Both the position numbers and the translations under genes were made by a program. Below the pieces are notes generated by a model. It worked only from the letters and a program-made list of their open reading frames with translations. It was not told the origin of the DNA and ran no database searches. A stretch of 25,121 nucleotides of DNA, from assembly GCA_014239035.1 (NCBI GenBank), contig JAAZZY010000008.1, positions 1 through 25,121 of the forward strand, written 5' to 3'. Source of the stretch: Chlamydiia bacterium (GTDB lineage Bacteria > Chlamydiota > Chlamydiia > Chlamydiales > JAAZZY01). Of this stretch, positions 15,190 to 23,636 are shown one piece after another (position 1 is the stretch's first letter; each line of letters starts with the position of its first letter).

Positions 15190-18100
15190 TTATGCGATAG
15201 AACTCTGTTTAGTGGCTTGGACATTTTTGCTCTCTCTTTTCGCTTTTTGATGCATATACTGCAAAAGAAAAGGGGCAATAAAGAGGGATGAGAGAGTGCC
15301 CAATATAACACCTAAGCTCATGACAAGAGAGAAGTCAAAGATCTTAGAGCCTCCCAGTAAAACTAAGGAAAGGAGCACCACAAAGGTTGTTAGTGATGTC
15401 ATGATGGTACGGTTTAGAGTGACTCTAATAGAGTGGTTGATCACCTGTGAAAAAGAGAGCTGTTTAAAAAGCCTTTTGTCTTCTCGGATCCGATCAAAAA
15501 CAATAATAGTATCATTTAACGAGTAGCCAATAATGGTCATGAGCGCTGCAATAATTTGCATGTTGATTTGAAGTGCAACCCCTGAGAAATGCAGGATGGC
15601 AATTAATGCAAGAGTGATAAAAACATCATGAAAAATACATAAAATAGCGCTTATTGCGTATTTAATTTCATATCTAAAAGATAAGTATATCAAGATAAAT
15701 AAAAGGGCTAGAGTCATTCCAATATAGGCATTGTTACGTGTTGTTTTAGAAAGCTGTCCGCTCATTTCTGACCAGTTCTTATCTAAATTCGCCATGCTTT
15801 TTGCAGAGAGCTTCATTCCTTTTGCAGCAAGGGCATCAACAACCCAAGAGAGCCTAGGGTTATTGTGTGAGGCAGCCCCATCCATTGGCATTCCATAAAA
15901 TGGTCTCCCTTTTTCATCTAGAGCAGAGCTCAGCTGAATACGAAGTGAATTGGGCAAATTAAGTTCTCTGATCTGGAAATCAGTTGTTTTTGCACCTGCA
16001 TCAACAAGAGCCAATGAAGCTGTTTTGCGATAGTCAGATGCAGTACTTTGATCCACCTGCAAGCTAATGGAATATCCTCCAGTAAAATCCATTCCGATAA
16101 TGGATTTATTTTGCTGAACAAGAAGAGTGCCTCCTACGATGATGATAAACATAGAAGCCATAGCTACAAAGCGGGCATGTTTCAAAAAGTCAAAGGCTTT
16201 AACTTTAATCCAGTTTGCCATACTCAAGGTTGTGGCTTTTGTGCTGCCAACCCATTTAGTGAAAAATGCTCGTGTCACAAAGAGAGCCGTAAACATTGAA
16301 GAGGCTATACCAATTGTTAAGGTAATAGCCAGTCCCTTAATTGGCCCTGCATCAAAGTTAAGCAAAATAATAGCTGCCATGATTGTTGTACTATTGGAAT
16401 CAAAAATAGCGCTGAAGGCTTTCTTATACCCTGTTGCAATAGCAGTAGAGAGACTCTTAGTGAGTTTTAGCTCTTCACGTATGCGTTCAAAAACTAAAAC
16501 GTTTGCATCGACGGCCATCCCCACAGTTAAGATAATACCTGCAATGCCAGAGAGCGTTAAAGTGGCCTGAAGGTTTTGCAGAGTTCCCCACATAATCAAA
16601 AGATTAAAGAGAACGGCAAAGGATGCTACAATCCCTGCAAATCTATAGTAGGTCACCATCACGATGATTACTAAGGCTAGGGCTATAATTGTTGCAACAA
16701 TACCTTGAATTCTCTCAGCATGGCCTAAATCAGCACTAACATTTTCCACCGAAAGAATGTGGGGAGTAAACGATAAAGAGCCTGCCTTTAAGTCTGCAGC
16801 GAGCTTCGTTGCCTCATTCTGAGTAAAGCCACCACTTACTTGAACCGTATCACGAAGTGCTTGATTTAGCTGAGGATCATTAATAATTTGACCATTTAAG
16901 ATTATAGCCATTCTCCATCCACGCCCCAAAGTATATTTTTCATGGGGAGAGCCCATTACTTTGTCTTTGGCAAAAGGCGCTGTCCAGTTAGAAAAAACAT
17001 CTCTTGGACTTTGTTTTTCTTTGGCGGTGCTTTTGACCCCAAAAACTAAGGTATTACCTTGGCTAGGATCATAGGATGTACGCACATTTTCAATGTCAGA
17101 TCCCTCTAATGCAAAGTTATTGAAAACAGCAATTAACGGATGAGTTTGACCATGCCAGTCTGAATAATCATTTCCACGGTAGATCCCAACAGAGGAGACT
17201 GCCATTTCAAATGCATGGCTGCTTGTTGGATCTTGTGGATTTGGAAGTCTAAAGCCATGTTCATAGAGCTCTTTAGCATGCTCTGTGCGAGGCTGCATCT
17301 CTTGGCCATCATCTAGTCCACCTAGTTGCTTGTAAGCAATAAAGTTGATTCCTTCTGCATCTTTTCTGTTGGTAATAGTTGCTTCATTCCACACTTCTTG
17401 TAAGAATTTTTGCATGGACGCAAAGTAAGGAGAATTTTTTGAAGCAAACTTTTCATTAACCACATGAAAAGACATTGAAGAGCCTTTGATAAGTTCTGAG
17501 GCAGATAAACCTTTTGAAGAGGGGAAGTCTAACGCAATGTGGCTGCCTTCAACGCGAATGTCAACTTCAGACAATCCCATTTTATTCACACGCTGAGTGA
17601 GCTCATTTGCACCTTGCGATAGATCTTCTTTATCTAGGATTGGGCGGTTATTGTGGTCTCTAAGGCCTATTCGAATAGATTTTCCACCAGAGAGATCTAA
17701 GCCCCACTTAAGAACTTTGCGGTTATCTCCGCGAAAGTATTCTTTGGTATTAAGTAGTAAGTTACTGAAAAAGACGTTTTTACTAGGTGGAGGGATTAAA
17801 AAGCGGCTTTGCGAGTCATGAAGATCTACAAGGGATGCCTGGTAGTCTTCTTTCCACTTAATGAGCTCTTCGTGCATCTGTCCTTCAATTTTATTGGCGG
17901 CCATAATGCGCTGTTCTAAATTTGTGAGCTCAAGTGTTGCAAAATGCTTGTTGCCGTGAACAGAGAAGTTCTCACGTGTGGCCGCTAAGATGTCAGCAAA
18001 ATAATTTGGGCTTTCAAAGATATAGTCTTGATGAAACTCTTTTGGGAAATCGGTTTGAGTTGCCAAGAAGGAATACTGATATCCCTGCTGACGAAAAATA

Positions 18101-19665
18101 TTTTGTAGCTGGGTAAATTCCTCTTTAAAAGTCTCAGCCTGTTCTAAGTTGGCGTACTGCTGATACTTTTGAAGGATGGGGTTTAGCCCTTTTGCTACAA
18201 CGTAGATAGAGCTGTTATCAAAGCCCCTCAGAGGCTCACTAGTATCTAAAACAGGTGCATAGACAAGTAACCCAAACTTTTTCTCGCTATCATCTAATGA
18301 GCAGTAGGTCTCGTAATCCCATATAGGAAAAGCACCATCTGCAAATTCAGGAGATTGTGGGCTCCAGAAATTTTCAACTCTCTCTTTAAGTTTCTCTACT
18401 TTATCTTTTGCGATATAAGCTAAATCCATTAAGAGATAGCCCTCAGTATCTTCAAGTTTATTGAAGGCTATTTGATAGCCGGACTCTAGTGGTGCTATCA
18501 CTTCGTTAGAAGTTTGAGAGACTTTTGCAATTTCATTGATGATAAGCTGGTTTAATTTCTCTTTTTTGGAGCGCATCTCTTGTGAGTTGACAAGTGATGT
18601 TTGAAGTTCATTTAGATCGTTATGCAAATGAATTCTAATAGTGCTCTTTTCCCAATCAATTTCTAAAGATTGAATAAATGGGTTGCGCGTTCCAATGTCT
18701 AAGAGGTTAGCCTCTAACGACAGCTGAGCTTTGGCATCATCGAACGAAAGAGGAGGTAATGCGTTTGTAAAAGTCTTTTCGTGCCTCTTTACAATTTTGA
18801 GAGTTGATGCAATGAGCTCTTGGTCATTTTCAAGCTTTACTTTCTCTTCATCTTGATCCTTTAGACCGTCTGATTTTTTAGCAAAACCCTTTTGAAGGGA
18901 CTCTAGCCTTTGAATGAACGATTCGACGCCCTGGCTTTGCTTTGGGGTAGTTTGAGTAAAGCTCTTAAAATATCTCTTGGTTATTAAAGAGTTTTCACCA
19001 AAGTTTTTACAGTAGCTGACGATGTTTTGAGAGAGATCTAAGAGTTCATTTTCAAATGTTGTTTTTGATGAGGCCTCTGCAAAAGAACTTAAAAGCTGTG
19101 CAGGAGTAGATTTGCCAGCAAAGCTTACGGCAAGCTCTGCAAAGCGATCCTTGACCATATCTTGGTAAGCATTTGAAAAAGAATCGTTCTCTTTTTGTGG
19201 AACGTAGCTCATAAATTTGGTAAGCTCTTCTTTTTTGGCGCTAAAACCTACCCTTCTCTCAACTATAACTTTTGTGGGATTGTCAGTAGCATCAGCTGCA
19301 AGAGAGAGCTGCGCTGGGGTGAAGGGAATCATGGCTCCTGCTCTTGGAAGCAGTGATTTAAATTTCTTAGCTTGCTCGGGTCTGAAAAAAGAAAGTTCAA
19401 TAAGCTGAGAATTGTTGTCGATAGTATTGATGGATTTGGGCTTTAAACCTATGTGCTTTGTAAAAGAGGTTAACCAACCTAGGGACTCTTTTTGCATCAC
19501 ATCAACGCGGCTTATAGCCTGCTCCGCAATTTGAAGAGCTTGCTTTTGGTTGATAGGCTTTGAAAGAGGCTTGGCATAATAGATCAGTGTTGGCAAAATA
19601 TTATAAATGGTGAGCAGCACAACAGTTGCTATTAATATTAGATGTCCCTTCTTCAATTTTTCCAT
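15190..19665 (-). CDS. secDF: Fused protein translocase subunits SecD-SecF with large N-terminal insertion
   Basis: Uses the proton-motive force to help SecYEG move proteins to the periplasm. The numbering here is from an upstream TTG at 19683. The ATG six codons downstream (19665) is preferred, since GGGGA lies before it and the TTG has no ribosome site, giving 1491 residues. Features: membrane helix 1 (about 14-36), a region of roughly 600 residues with no counterpart in ordinary SecD, the SecD D1 motif GLDLSGG (661-667), five further helices with GMAVDANVLVFERIREE (1055-1071), then SecF beginning with a membrane helix near 1171, GMDFTGG (1197-1203), and GYSLNDTIIVFDRIRED (1386-1402). Chlamydial SecDF proteins are similarly fused and oversized as I recall. 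It has its own terminator and sits directly upstream of recJ, as in Chlamydia. Confidence 0.95.
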   Translation of the reverse strand: MEKLKKGHLILIATVVLLTIYNILPTLIYYAKPLSKPINQKQALQIAEQAISRVDVMQKESLGWLTSFTKHIGLKPKSINTIDNNSQLIELSFFRPEQAKKFKSLLPRAGAMIPFTPAQLSLAADATDNPTKVIVERRVGFSAKKEELTKFMSYVPQKENDSFSNAYQDMVKDRFAELAVSFAGKSTPAQLLSSFAEASSKTTFENELLDLSQNIVSYCKNFGENSLITKRYFKSFTQTTPKQSQGVESFIQRLESLQKGFAKKSDGLKDQDEEKVKLENDQELIASTLKIVKRHEKTFTNALPPLSFDDAKAQLSLEANLLDIGTRNPFIQSLEIDWEKSTIRIHLHNDLNELQTSLVNSQEMRSKKEKLNQLIINEIAKVSQTSNEVIAPLESGYQIAFNKLEDTEGYLLMDLAYIAKDKVEKLKERVENFWSPQSPEFADGAFPIWDYETYCSLDDSEKKFGLLVYAPVLDTSEPLRGFDNSSIYVVAKGLNPILQKYQQYANLEQAETFKEEFTQLQNIFRQQGYQYSFLATQTDFPKEFHQDYIFESPNYFADILAATRENFSVHGNKHFATLELTNLEQRIMAANKIEGQMHEELIKWKEDYQASLVDLHDSQSRFLIPPPSKNVFFSNLLLNTKEYFRGDNRKVLKWGLDLSGGKSIRIGLRDHNNRPILDKEDLSQGANELTQRVNKMGLSEVDIRVEGSHIALDFPSSKGLSASELIKGSSMSFHVVNEKFASKNSPYFASMQKFLQEVWNEATITNRKDAEGINFIAYKQLGGLDDGQEMQPRTEHAKELYEHGFRLPNPQDPTSSHAFEMAVSSVGIYRGNDYSDWHGQTHPLIAVFNNFALEGSDIENVRTSYDPSQGNTLVFGVKSTAKEKQSPRDVFSNWTAPFAKDKVMGSPHEKYTLGRGWRMAIILNGQIINDPQLNQALRDTVQVSGGFTQNEATKLAADLKAGSLSFTPHILSVENVSADLGHAERIQGIVATIIALALVIIVMVTYYRFAGIVASFAVLFNLLIMWGTLQNLQATLTLSGIAGIILTVGMAVDANVLVFERIREELKLTKSLSTAIATGYKKAFSAIFDSNSTTIMAAIILLNFDAGPIKGLAITLTIGIASSMFTALFVTRAFFTKWVGSTKATTLSMANWIKVKAFDFLKHARFVAMASMFIIIVGGTLLVQQNKSIIGMDFTGGYSISLQVDQSTASDYRKTASLALVDAGAKTTDFQIRELNLPNSLRIQLSSALDEKGRPFYGMPMDGAASHNNPRLSWVVDALAAKGMKLSAKSMANLDKNWSEMSGQLSKTTRNNAYIGMTLALLFILIYLSFRYEIKYAISAILCIFHDVFITLALIAILHFSGVALQINMQIIAALMTIIGYSLNDTIIVFDRIREDKRLFKQLSFSQVINHSIRVTLNRTIMTSLTTFVVLLSLVLLGGSKIFDFSLVMSLGVILGTLSSLFIAPFLLQYMHQKAKRESKNVQATKQSSIA

Positions 19666-19702
19666 GGTCTGATTGGTCCCCAATAATTTTTTTAATCGCG
19701 AG

Positions 19703-19731
19703 ATGTTAACACCGAAGGATCATTATTGCAA
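19703..19731 (-). promoter_or_regulatory. Candidate secDF promoter
   Basis: On the minus strand TTGCAA (19731-19726) and TAACAT (19708-19703) are 17 bases apart, each 4/6 to consensus. The start site would be near 19696, about 30 bases from the preferred ATG. The 19684-19894 gap between divergent genes is otherwise AT-rich without reading frames. Confidence 0.35.
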
Positions 19732-19894
19732 GAAAGAGAAAAGCTTTACTCAAACAAAGTCTAATTTTTTATGGGTTAGTAATTAAAAAAATAAGTTTAG
19801 ATTTAATGTGTATTAAAAAAGTTTTTATCAATTGATTTTTATTAACTACCGAAGCTAATCTCTTTGCAATAAAAATATATTTAGGAGAAAAAAA

Positions 19895-21457
19895 ATGGCT
19901 TCTTTAGTCCCTTATGTACCAGGTTACGGAGAAACAAGCTTTAGCCTTCCTCAGGCTGCAGGCTTTCACCCTTATTCGAGAGCAATTGCACCACATAGAA
20001 TAGGAACCATCAAATCTTTACTTACCGTAAGCTACGGTCAGTTGCCATGGGCTGCTCGTGGGGCCCTTCAAGTCGGCACAATCGCAGGCGGAGCTTTTAT
20101 TGCTACACAAGCCCTAGGGGCAGTTCTACCATTTTTGCGCTCTACGTCACCTCCAACGGGCGCTTTTGCTGAAGCATTTCACCTTCCCTTACACTCAGTT
20201 CACGGGGCCTCAAATGCATTTGGGCAAGCTCTTCAACTTGCTCCGCAATCGGTGCATGGCACCGTTCAAGCTACATCGGCATTTGGTGTGAGAACACTAG
20301 GAGCTGCAGGATTTGGAGGAGCTTTAACACTTGGAGCAGGATATGGGTTTGCAGCTACTCGGGATTTTCAGAGTCAATGCGCTCATTGGGGTAGAGTGGC
20401 TCAGGCAGATCTATTTTTTCAGATGATGGGTGCTATGGGTGCAGAAGGGGAATCAGAAGAAGAAATTGTAATTTTTGATCCGCGTAATCCTGAAGCTCCT
20501 CATGCAGCAATACAGCAATTATTTGATACACACCAAATTACCGCAAATGAAGCAGCCTTCTTAAATACTAGAGTTTACCTTCCTAGCTTTGAAGATGAGG
20601 CTATGGGCTTAGCTCCTGTTGGAACTTCAGAGTACTGGCTTGGTCAGCAAGCTACAGTTGGAACAGTTATAGGAACTCCTTACCGTCACACAGATGAAGC
20701 AATAAAAAAAGATTCTGCTGTAGTCGGGTATAGTCCAGATGGTCCCGATCTATTTGACATTGAAGTTACTGATGAACAGGAACTAGAATATGCAAAAGCC
20801 ATTTATGCAGAGCAGCATAAGGGAGAGTCTTTGCTTTATCGACCACAAGCAACAATCAACCGTTATATTGCAACCGCAAGTAATCGTATTAATGGGGCAG
20901 TTGATAAGTTGACTCTTGTTCATTGCGCTGATGTTATAAGAGCTATTGCTGTGAGAAATGGAGTAGTTGAAGAAGACTTTATGTCACAATATTCAACAAA
21001 CATTAAATTCAAAGATGCTATTGACGGAAGTTCTGAAAATAAACACATGTTTGAGCTTGTTTATGCAGAGGGAGTATGCACTTGTGAAGACTTTTCAGAA
21101 ATTAATCAGCATGCTCTTGCCTTCTTAGAGTCTCTTGGGCTCGTTGAAGGGGATGAATATGGTGCAGATGTTATGGAGGATGAAGATAGGGTTGATGAGA
21201 TGGTCTCTGGTGCAGATCTTGAGGCTGAGCATGCAGCATTGTTTGGCCTAACACCTGGGCAAACTCTAAGAGATAGTATGACTCATCCAGACAAAAGGAG
21301 AGCTCAGACTGTCGGTCGCAGAAATTTACGGCCCGCTGCTCCAGTGATCCATCCAGATGGACTTGTAGATGCATCAGCTATTGGTACTCCTAGTGCATCG
21401 CGTAGGGGGCCTTTTTATGGGAGAGTTCGACATGATGGGGAACTCCTTTCCGTCTAG
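19895..21457 (+). CDS. Protein of unknown function, possible secreted or membrane-associated effector
   Basis: I do not recognise this 520-residue protein. The reading frame is long, has a strong ribosome site (AGGAG at 19883-19887, seven bases before the ATG) and its own terminator, so it is very likely real. There is no classical signal peptide. Residues 56-82 (GALQVGTIAGGAFIATQALG onward) and 132-154 (Gly/Ala-rich) are hydrophobic and might be membrane segments. Between them is a short duplication, LPLHSVHGASNAFG (97-110) and LAPQSVHGTVQATSAFG (115-131). After residue 155 the protein is soluble in character and acidic (EDEDRVDEM near 427-435), with a basic, proline-containing tail. The two hydrophobic segments recall inclusion-membrane (Inc) proteins only loosely, since Inc lobes are usually closer together. 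It is transcribed alone between secDF and the fab operon. Confidence 0.8.
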   Translation: MASLVPYVPGYGETSFSLPQAAGFHPYSRAIAPHRIGTIKSLLTVSYGQLPWAARGALQVGTIAGGAFIATQALGAVLPFLRSTSPPTGAFAEAFHLPLHSVHGASNAFGQALQLAPQSVHGTVQATSAFGVRTLGAAGFGGALTLGAGYGFAATRDFQSQCAHWGRVAQADLFFQMMGAMGAEGESEEEIVIFDPRNPEAPHAAIQQLFDTHQITANEAAFLNTRVYLPSFEDEAMGLAPVGTSEYWLGQQATVGTVIGTPYRHTDEAIKKDSAVVGYSPDGPDLFDIEVTDEQELEYAKAIYAEQHKGESLLYRPQATINRYIATASNRINGAVDKLTLVHCADVIRAIAVRNGVVEEDFMSQYSTNIKFKDAIDGSSENKHMFELVYAEGVCTCEDFSEINQHALAFLESLGLVEGDEYGADVMEDEDRVDEMVSGADLEAEHAALFGLTPGQTLRDSMTHPDKRRAQTVGRRNLRPAAPVIHPDGLVDASAIGTPSASRRGPFYGRVRHDGELLSV

Positions 21458-21477
21458 AATAGCGCATAATCTACAAC

Positions 21478-21512
21478 TAGGCTAAGAGATTGAAAACTTA
21501 GCCTATTTTTTT
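21478..21512 (+). terminator. Intrinsic terminator of the unknown gene
   Basis: A perfect 9-bp stem, TAGGCTAAG (21478-21486) with CTTAGCCTA (21497-21505), has a 10-base loop and is followed by seven Ts (21506-21512). It lies 20 bases after the stop codon and separates the unknown gene from the fab operon. Confidence 0.88.
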
Positions 21513-21571
21513 AAGTAAAAATGTTAAATTAAAATTTTGTTTAAGTAGATTTAGAGCCCTAAAAGGGCATA

Positions 21572-21585
21572 CTTATAATTATAAG
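21572..21585. promoter_or_regulatory. Perfect 14-bp palindrome upstream of fabH, possible operator
   Basis: CTTATAATTATAAG is a perfect palindrome containing a TATAAT hexamer (21574-21579). A second TATAAT lies at 21614-21619, better placed for fabH (start near 21626), though neither has a clear -35. A small hairpin, GCCCT-AAA-AGGGC (21556-21568), lies just upstream. Palindromes in AT-rich DNA can arise by chance, so an operator role is only a suggestion. Confidence 0.35.
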
Positions 21586-21652
21586 TTTCTTTTAATTTAA
21601 TACTTGGATCACGTATAATTATCTCATATATTTGTTTGAATAGAGGAATGCT

Positions 21653-22645
21653 GTGAACAATCAGAGAATCGCTCGTATTATAGGCTCAGGGTCTTTTTTG
21701 CCTGAAAAGGTTTTAACGAATAAAGAATTAGAGTCCATGGTCGAGACATCAGATGAATGGATTGTAACGCGCACGGGAATTAAAGAGCGTAGAGTGGCAA
21801 GTGAAGAGGAACATACTTCTACCATGGGAATTCATGCAGCAAAAGCGGCTATGGATAACTGTAACATTGATCCTTTAGAAATAGACCTTATCATTGTTGC
21901 AACATGTACTCCAGACTACTTGTTTCCAAGTACTGGAGCGCTAATTCAAAGAGAAATCGGCGCTACAAATGCCGCCGCTTTTGATTTACAAGCAGCGTGC
22001 TCTGGATATATTTATGCCCTCTCTATTGCAAAGAGCTATATCGAGTCAGGATTCTATAAAAACATCCTAATTGTTGCTTCTGAAAAGATTTCATCTATTG
22101 TTGATTATGAAGATCGCAACACATGCGTACTCTTTGGTGATGGAGCGTCAGCATCTGTTATCAGTCATGAGGGCAAAGGATTAGAAATACGAGATGTTAG
22201 TATTGGAACAGACGGCAATCAAGCAGAACTTTTAATTTTGCCAGGAGGGGGAAGTCGTATCCCTCCAAGCGAGCAATCTCTAAAAGATAAGCAGCATTTT
22301 TTAAAGATGGAAGGGCGTGAAGTTTTCAAGCATGCTGTTCGACTTATGGAAGTTGCTGCCAGACAATGTCTGGAGAGCTTTAATCTTAAAGGTAGTGATT
22401 TAGCATGGCTTGTTCCACACCAAGCTAATATTCGTATCATCAGCGCTATTGCAAAACGTTTTGGACTTAAAGATGAAAACGTTCACAAAACGGTTCATAA
22501 ATACGGGAACACTTCAGCATCAGGTGTCGCCATTGCCTTAGATGAACTTGTTCAAGATAAGAAAGTTGCTAAAGGAGAGAATGTCCTTCTAGTTGCTTTT
22601 GGAGCAGGATTAACCTGGGGTGCATCACTTCTGACTCAAAACTAA
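21653..22645 (+). CDS. fabH: 3-oxoacyl-ACP synthase III (KAS III)
   Basis: Starts type II fatty-acid synthesis by condensing acetyl-CoA with malonyl-ACP. The 330-residue length is normal. The catalytic triad is Cys116 (in LQAACSGYIYAL), His256 (in VPHQANIRI) and Asn286 (in KYGNTSASG); the FGDGASASV segment is also present. Start: GTG at 21653, with AGAGG six bases upstream; the nearby ATG at 21648 is out of frame and meets a stop at once. It is the first gene of the fabH-fabD-fabG-acpP operon, and its stop codon overlaps the earliest possible fabD start. Confidence 0.96.
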   Translation: MNNQRIARIIGSGSFLPEKVLTNKELESMVETSDEWIVTRTGIKERRVASEEEHTSTMGIHAAKAAMDNCNIDPLEIDLIIVATCTPDYLFPSTGALIQREIGATNAAAFDLQAACSGYIYALSIAKSYIESGFYKNILIVASEKISSIVDYEDRNTCVLFGDGASASVISHEGKGLEIRDVSIGTDGNQAELLILPGGGSRIPPSEQSLKDKQHFLKMEGREVFKHAVRLMEVAARQCLESFNLKGSDLAWLVPHQANIRIISAIAKRFGLKDENVHKTVHKYGNTSASGVAIALDELVQDKKVAKGENVLLVAFGAGLTWGASLLTQN

Positions 22646-22668
22646 TGGCTAAAACTAAGAGGGCTATC

Positions 22669-23622
22669 ATGCAAAAAGCTAAGACTGCTTTTATTTTTCC
22701 AGGACAAGGCGAATCACACAGCGTTGGAATGTGTAAAGATTTTTATGAGCAATTTCCTGTGGTAAAAGATACTTTTGAAGAGGCCTCGCAAATCCTAAAC
22801 TTTGATTTAGCTAAACTTGTTTTTGAAGGCCCTCTAGAAGAACTCTCAAAAACAGAATATTGCCAATTAGCAATTTATGTGGTAAGCGTTTCTGTTTTAA
22901 GAGTTATTGGCCAAGAGTTTCCTGAGATTAAACCTGATTATTGCGCAGGCCTTAGCCTTGGTGAGTATAGTGCAGCTACAGCTAGCGGTGTCATCAGCTT
23001 TGAGCAGGGCGTTAGACTTATTCAAGCAAGAGGCTCATACATGCAAAAAGCATGCGCTGATCAGCCAAGTACAATGGCTGTTGTTTTAGGGCTCACTGAA
23101 GAAGAGGTCCTTACTGTTATTAAAGAATTAAATATGCCCGGCATCTGGGTCGCTAATATAAATTGTCCAGGTCAAGTGGTGGTCTCTGGAACCCATGCTG
23201 CAATTGATGCTTTTATGCCTAAAGCAAAAGAGGCTAAAGCAAAAAGAGTGCTTCCTTTAAATGTTGCTGGAGCATTTCATAGTCCGTTTATGCAGTCTGC
23301 TGCAGATCAAATGACTTTTTTATTACAGGAGATGGAGCTAAATGAGCCTAATTCGAAATTAATAATGAATGTCTCAGGCCTAGAGGAGAGAGAACTAGCA
23401 AAAATTAAAGAAAATTTAATACTCCAAATTACAAATCCTGTGCGCTGGCAAGCCTCAATTGGGGAAATGGCAGCAAATGGTGTCGAATCTTTTATTGAGA
23501 TTGGATGTGGAAGGGTTTTGAGTGGATTAAATAAAAGAATGGGGCTAAGTGGACAAACTTGCTGCATAAATTCCGTAAAAGATTTAGAATTATTGAAAAA
23601 TCAAGTCCTAGCCACTAGCTAG
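22669..23622 (+). CDS. fabD: Malonyl-CoA:ACP transacylase
   Basis: Loads malonyl groups onto acyl carrier protein for FabH and the elongating synthases. The ATG at 22669 is chosen over the ATG at 22645 because AGAGGG lies five bases before it, and it places FIFPGQG at the usual distance from the N-terminus, giving 317 residues. The nucleophile Ser96 lies in GLSLGEYSA, where most bacteria have GHSLG; the same GLSLG form is, as I recall, found in chlamydiae and plant plastid enzymes. The second catalytic residue is His204 in GAFHSPFM; the oxyanion-hole Gln lies in FPGQG. It follows fabH with 23 bases between the fabH stop and this start. Confidence 0.95.
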   Translation: MQKAKTAFIFPGQGESHSVGMCKDFYEQFPVVKDTFEEASQILNFDLAKLVFEGPLEELSKTEYCQLAIYVVSVSVLRVIGQEFPEIKPDYCAGLSLGEYSAATASGVISFEQGVRLIQARGSYMQKACADQPSTMAVVLGLTEEEVLTVIKELNMPGIWVANINCPGQVVVSGTHAAIDAFMPKAKEAKAKRVLPLNVAGAFHSPFMQSAADQMTFLLQEMELNEPNSKLIMNVSGLEERELAKIKENLILQITNPVRWQASIGEMAANGVESFIEIGCGRVLSGLNKRMGLSGQTCCINSVKDLELLKNQVLATS

Positions 23623-23636
23623 GGAGAGGTGTTTGT

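Noticed and set aside
16127..16570. 147-codon plus-strand reading frame
   Set aside because: It lies opposite the SecDF membrane region, whose biased codons keep the other strand open; no independent evidence.
19665..19683. TTG start for secDF six codons before the ATG
   Set aside because: No ribosome site precedes the TTG, whereas GGGGA lies upstream of the ATG at 19665.
19827..19861. TTGATT/TAATCT as promoter of the unknown gene
   Set aside because: Spacing is 18 but the -10 matches at only three of six bases, too weak to list as a feature.
22645..22668. ATG at 22645 overlapping the fabH stop as the fabD start
   Set aside because: It lacks a ribosome site and adds eight residues not usual for FabD; the ATG at 22669 has AGAGGG at the right distance.
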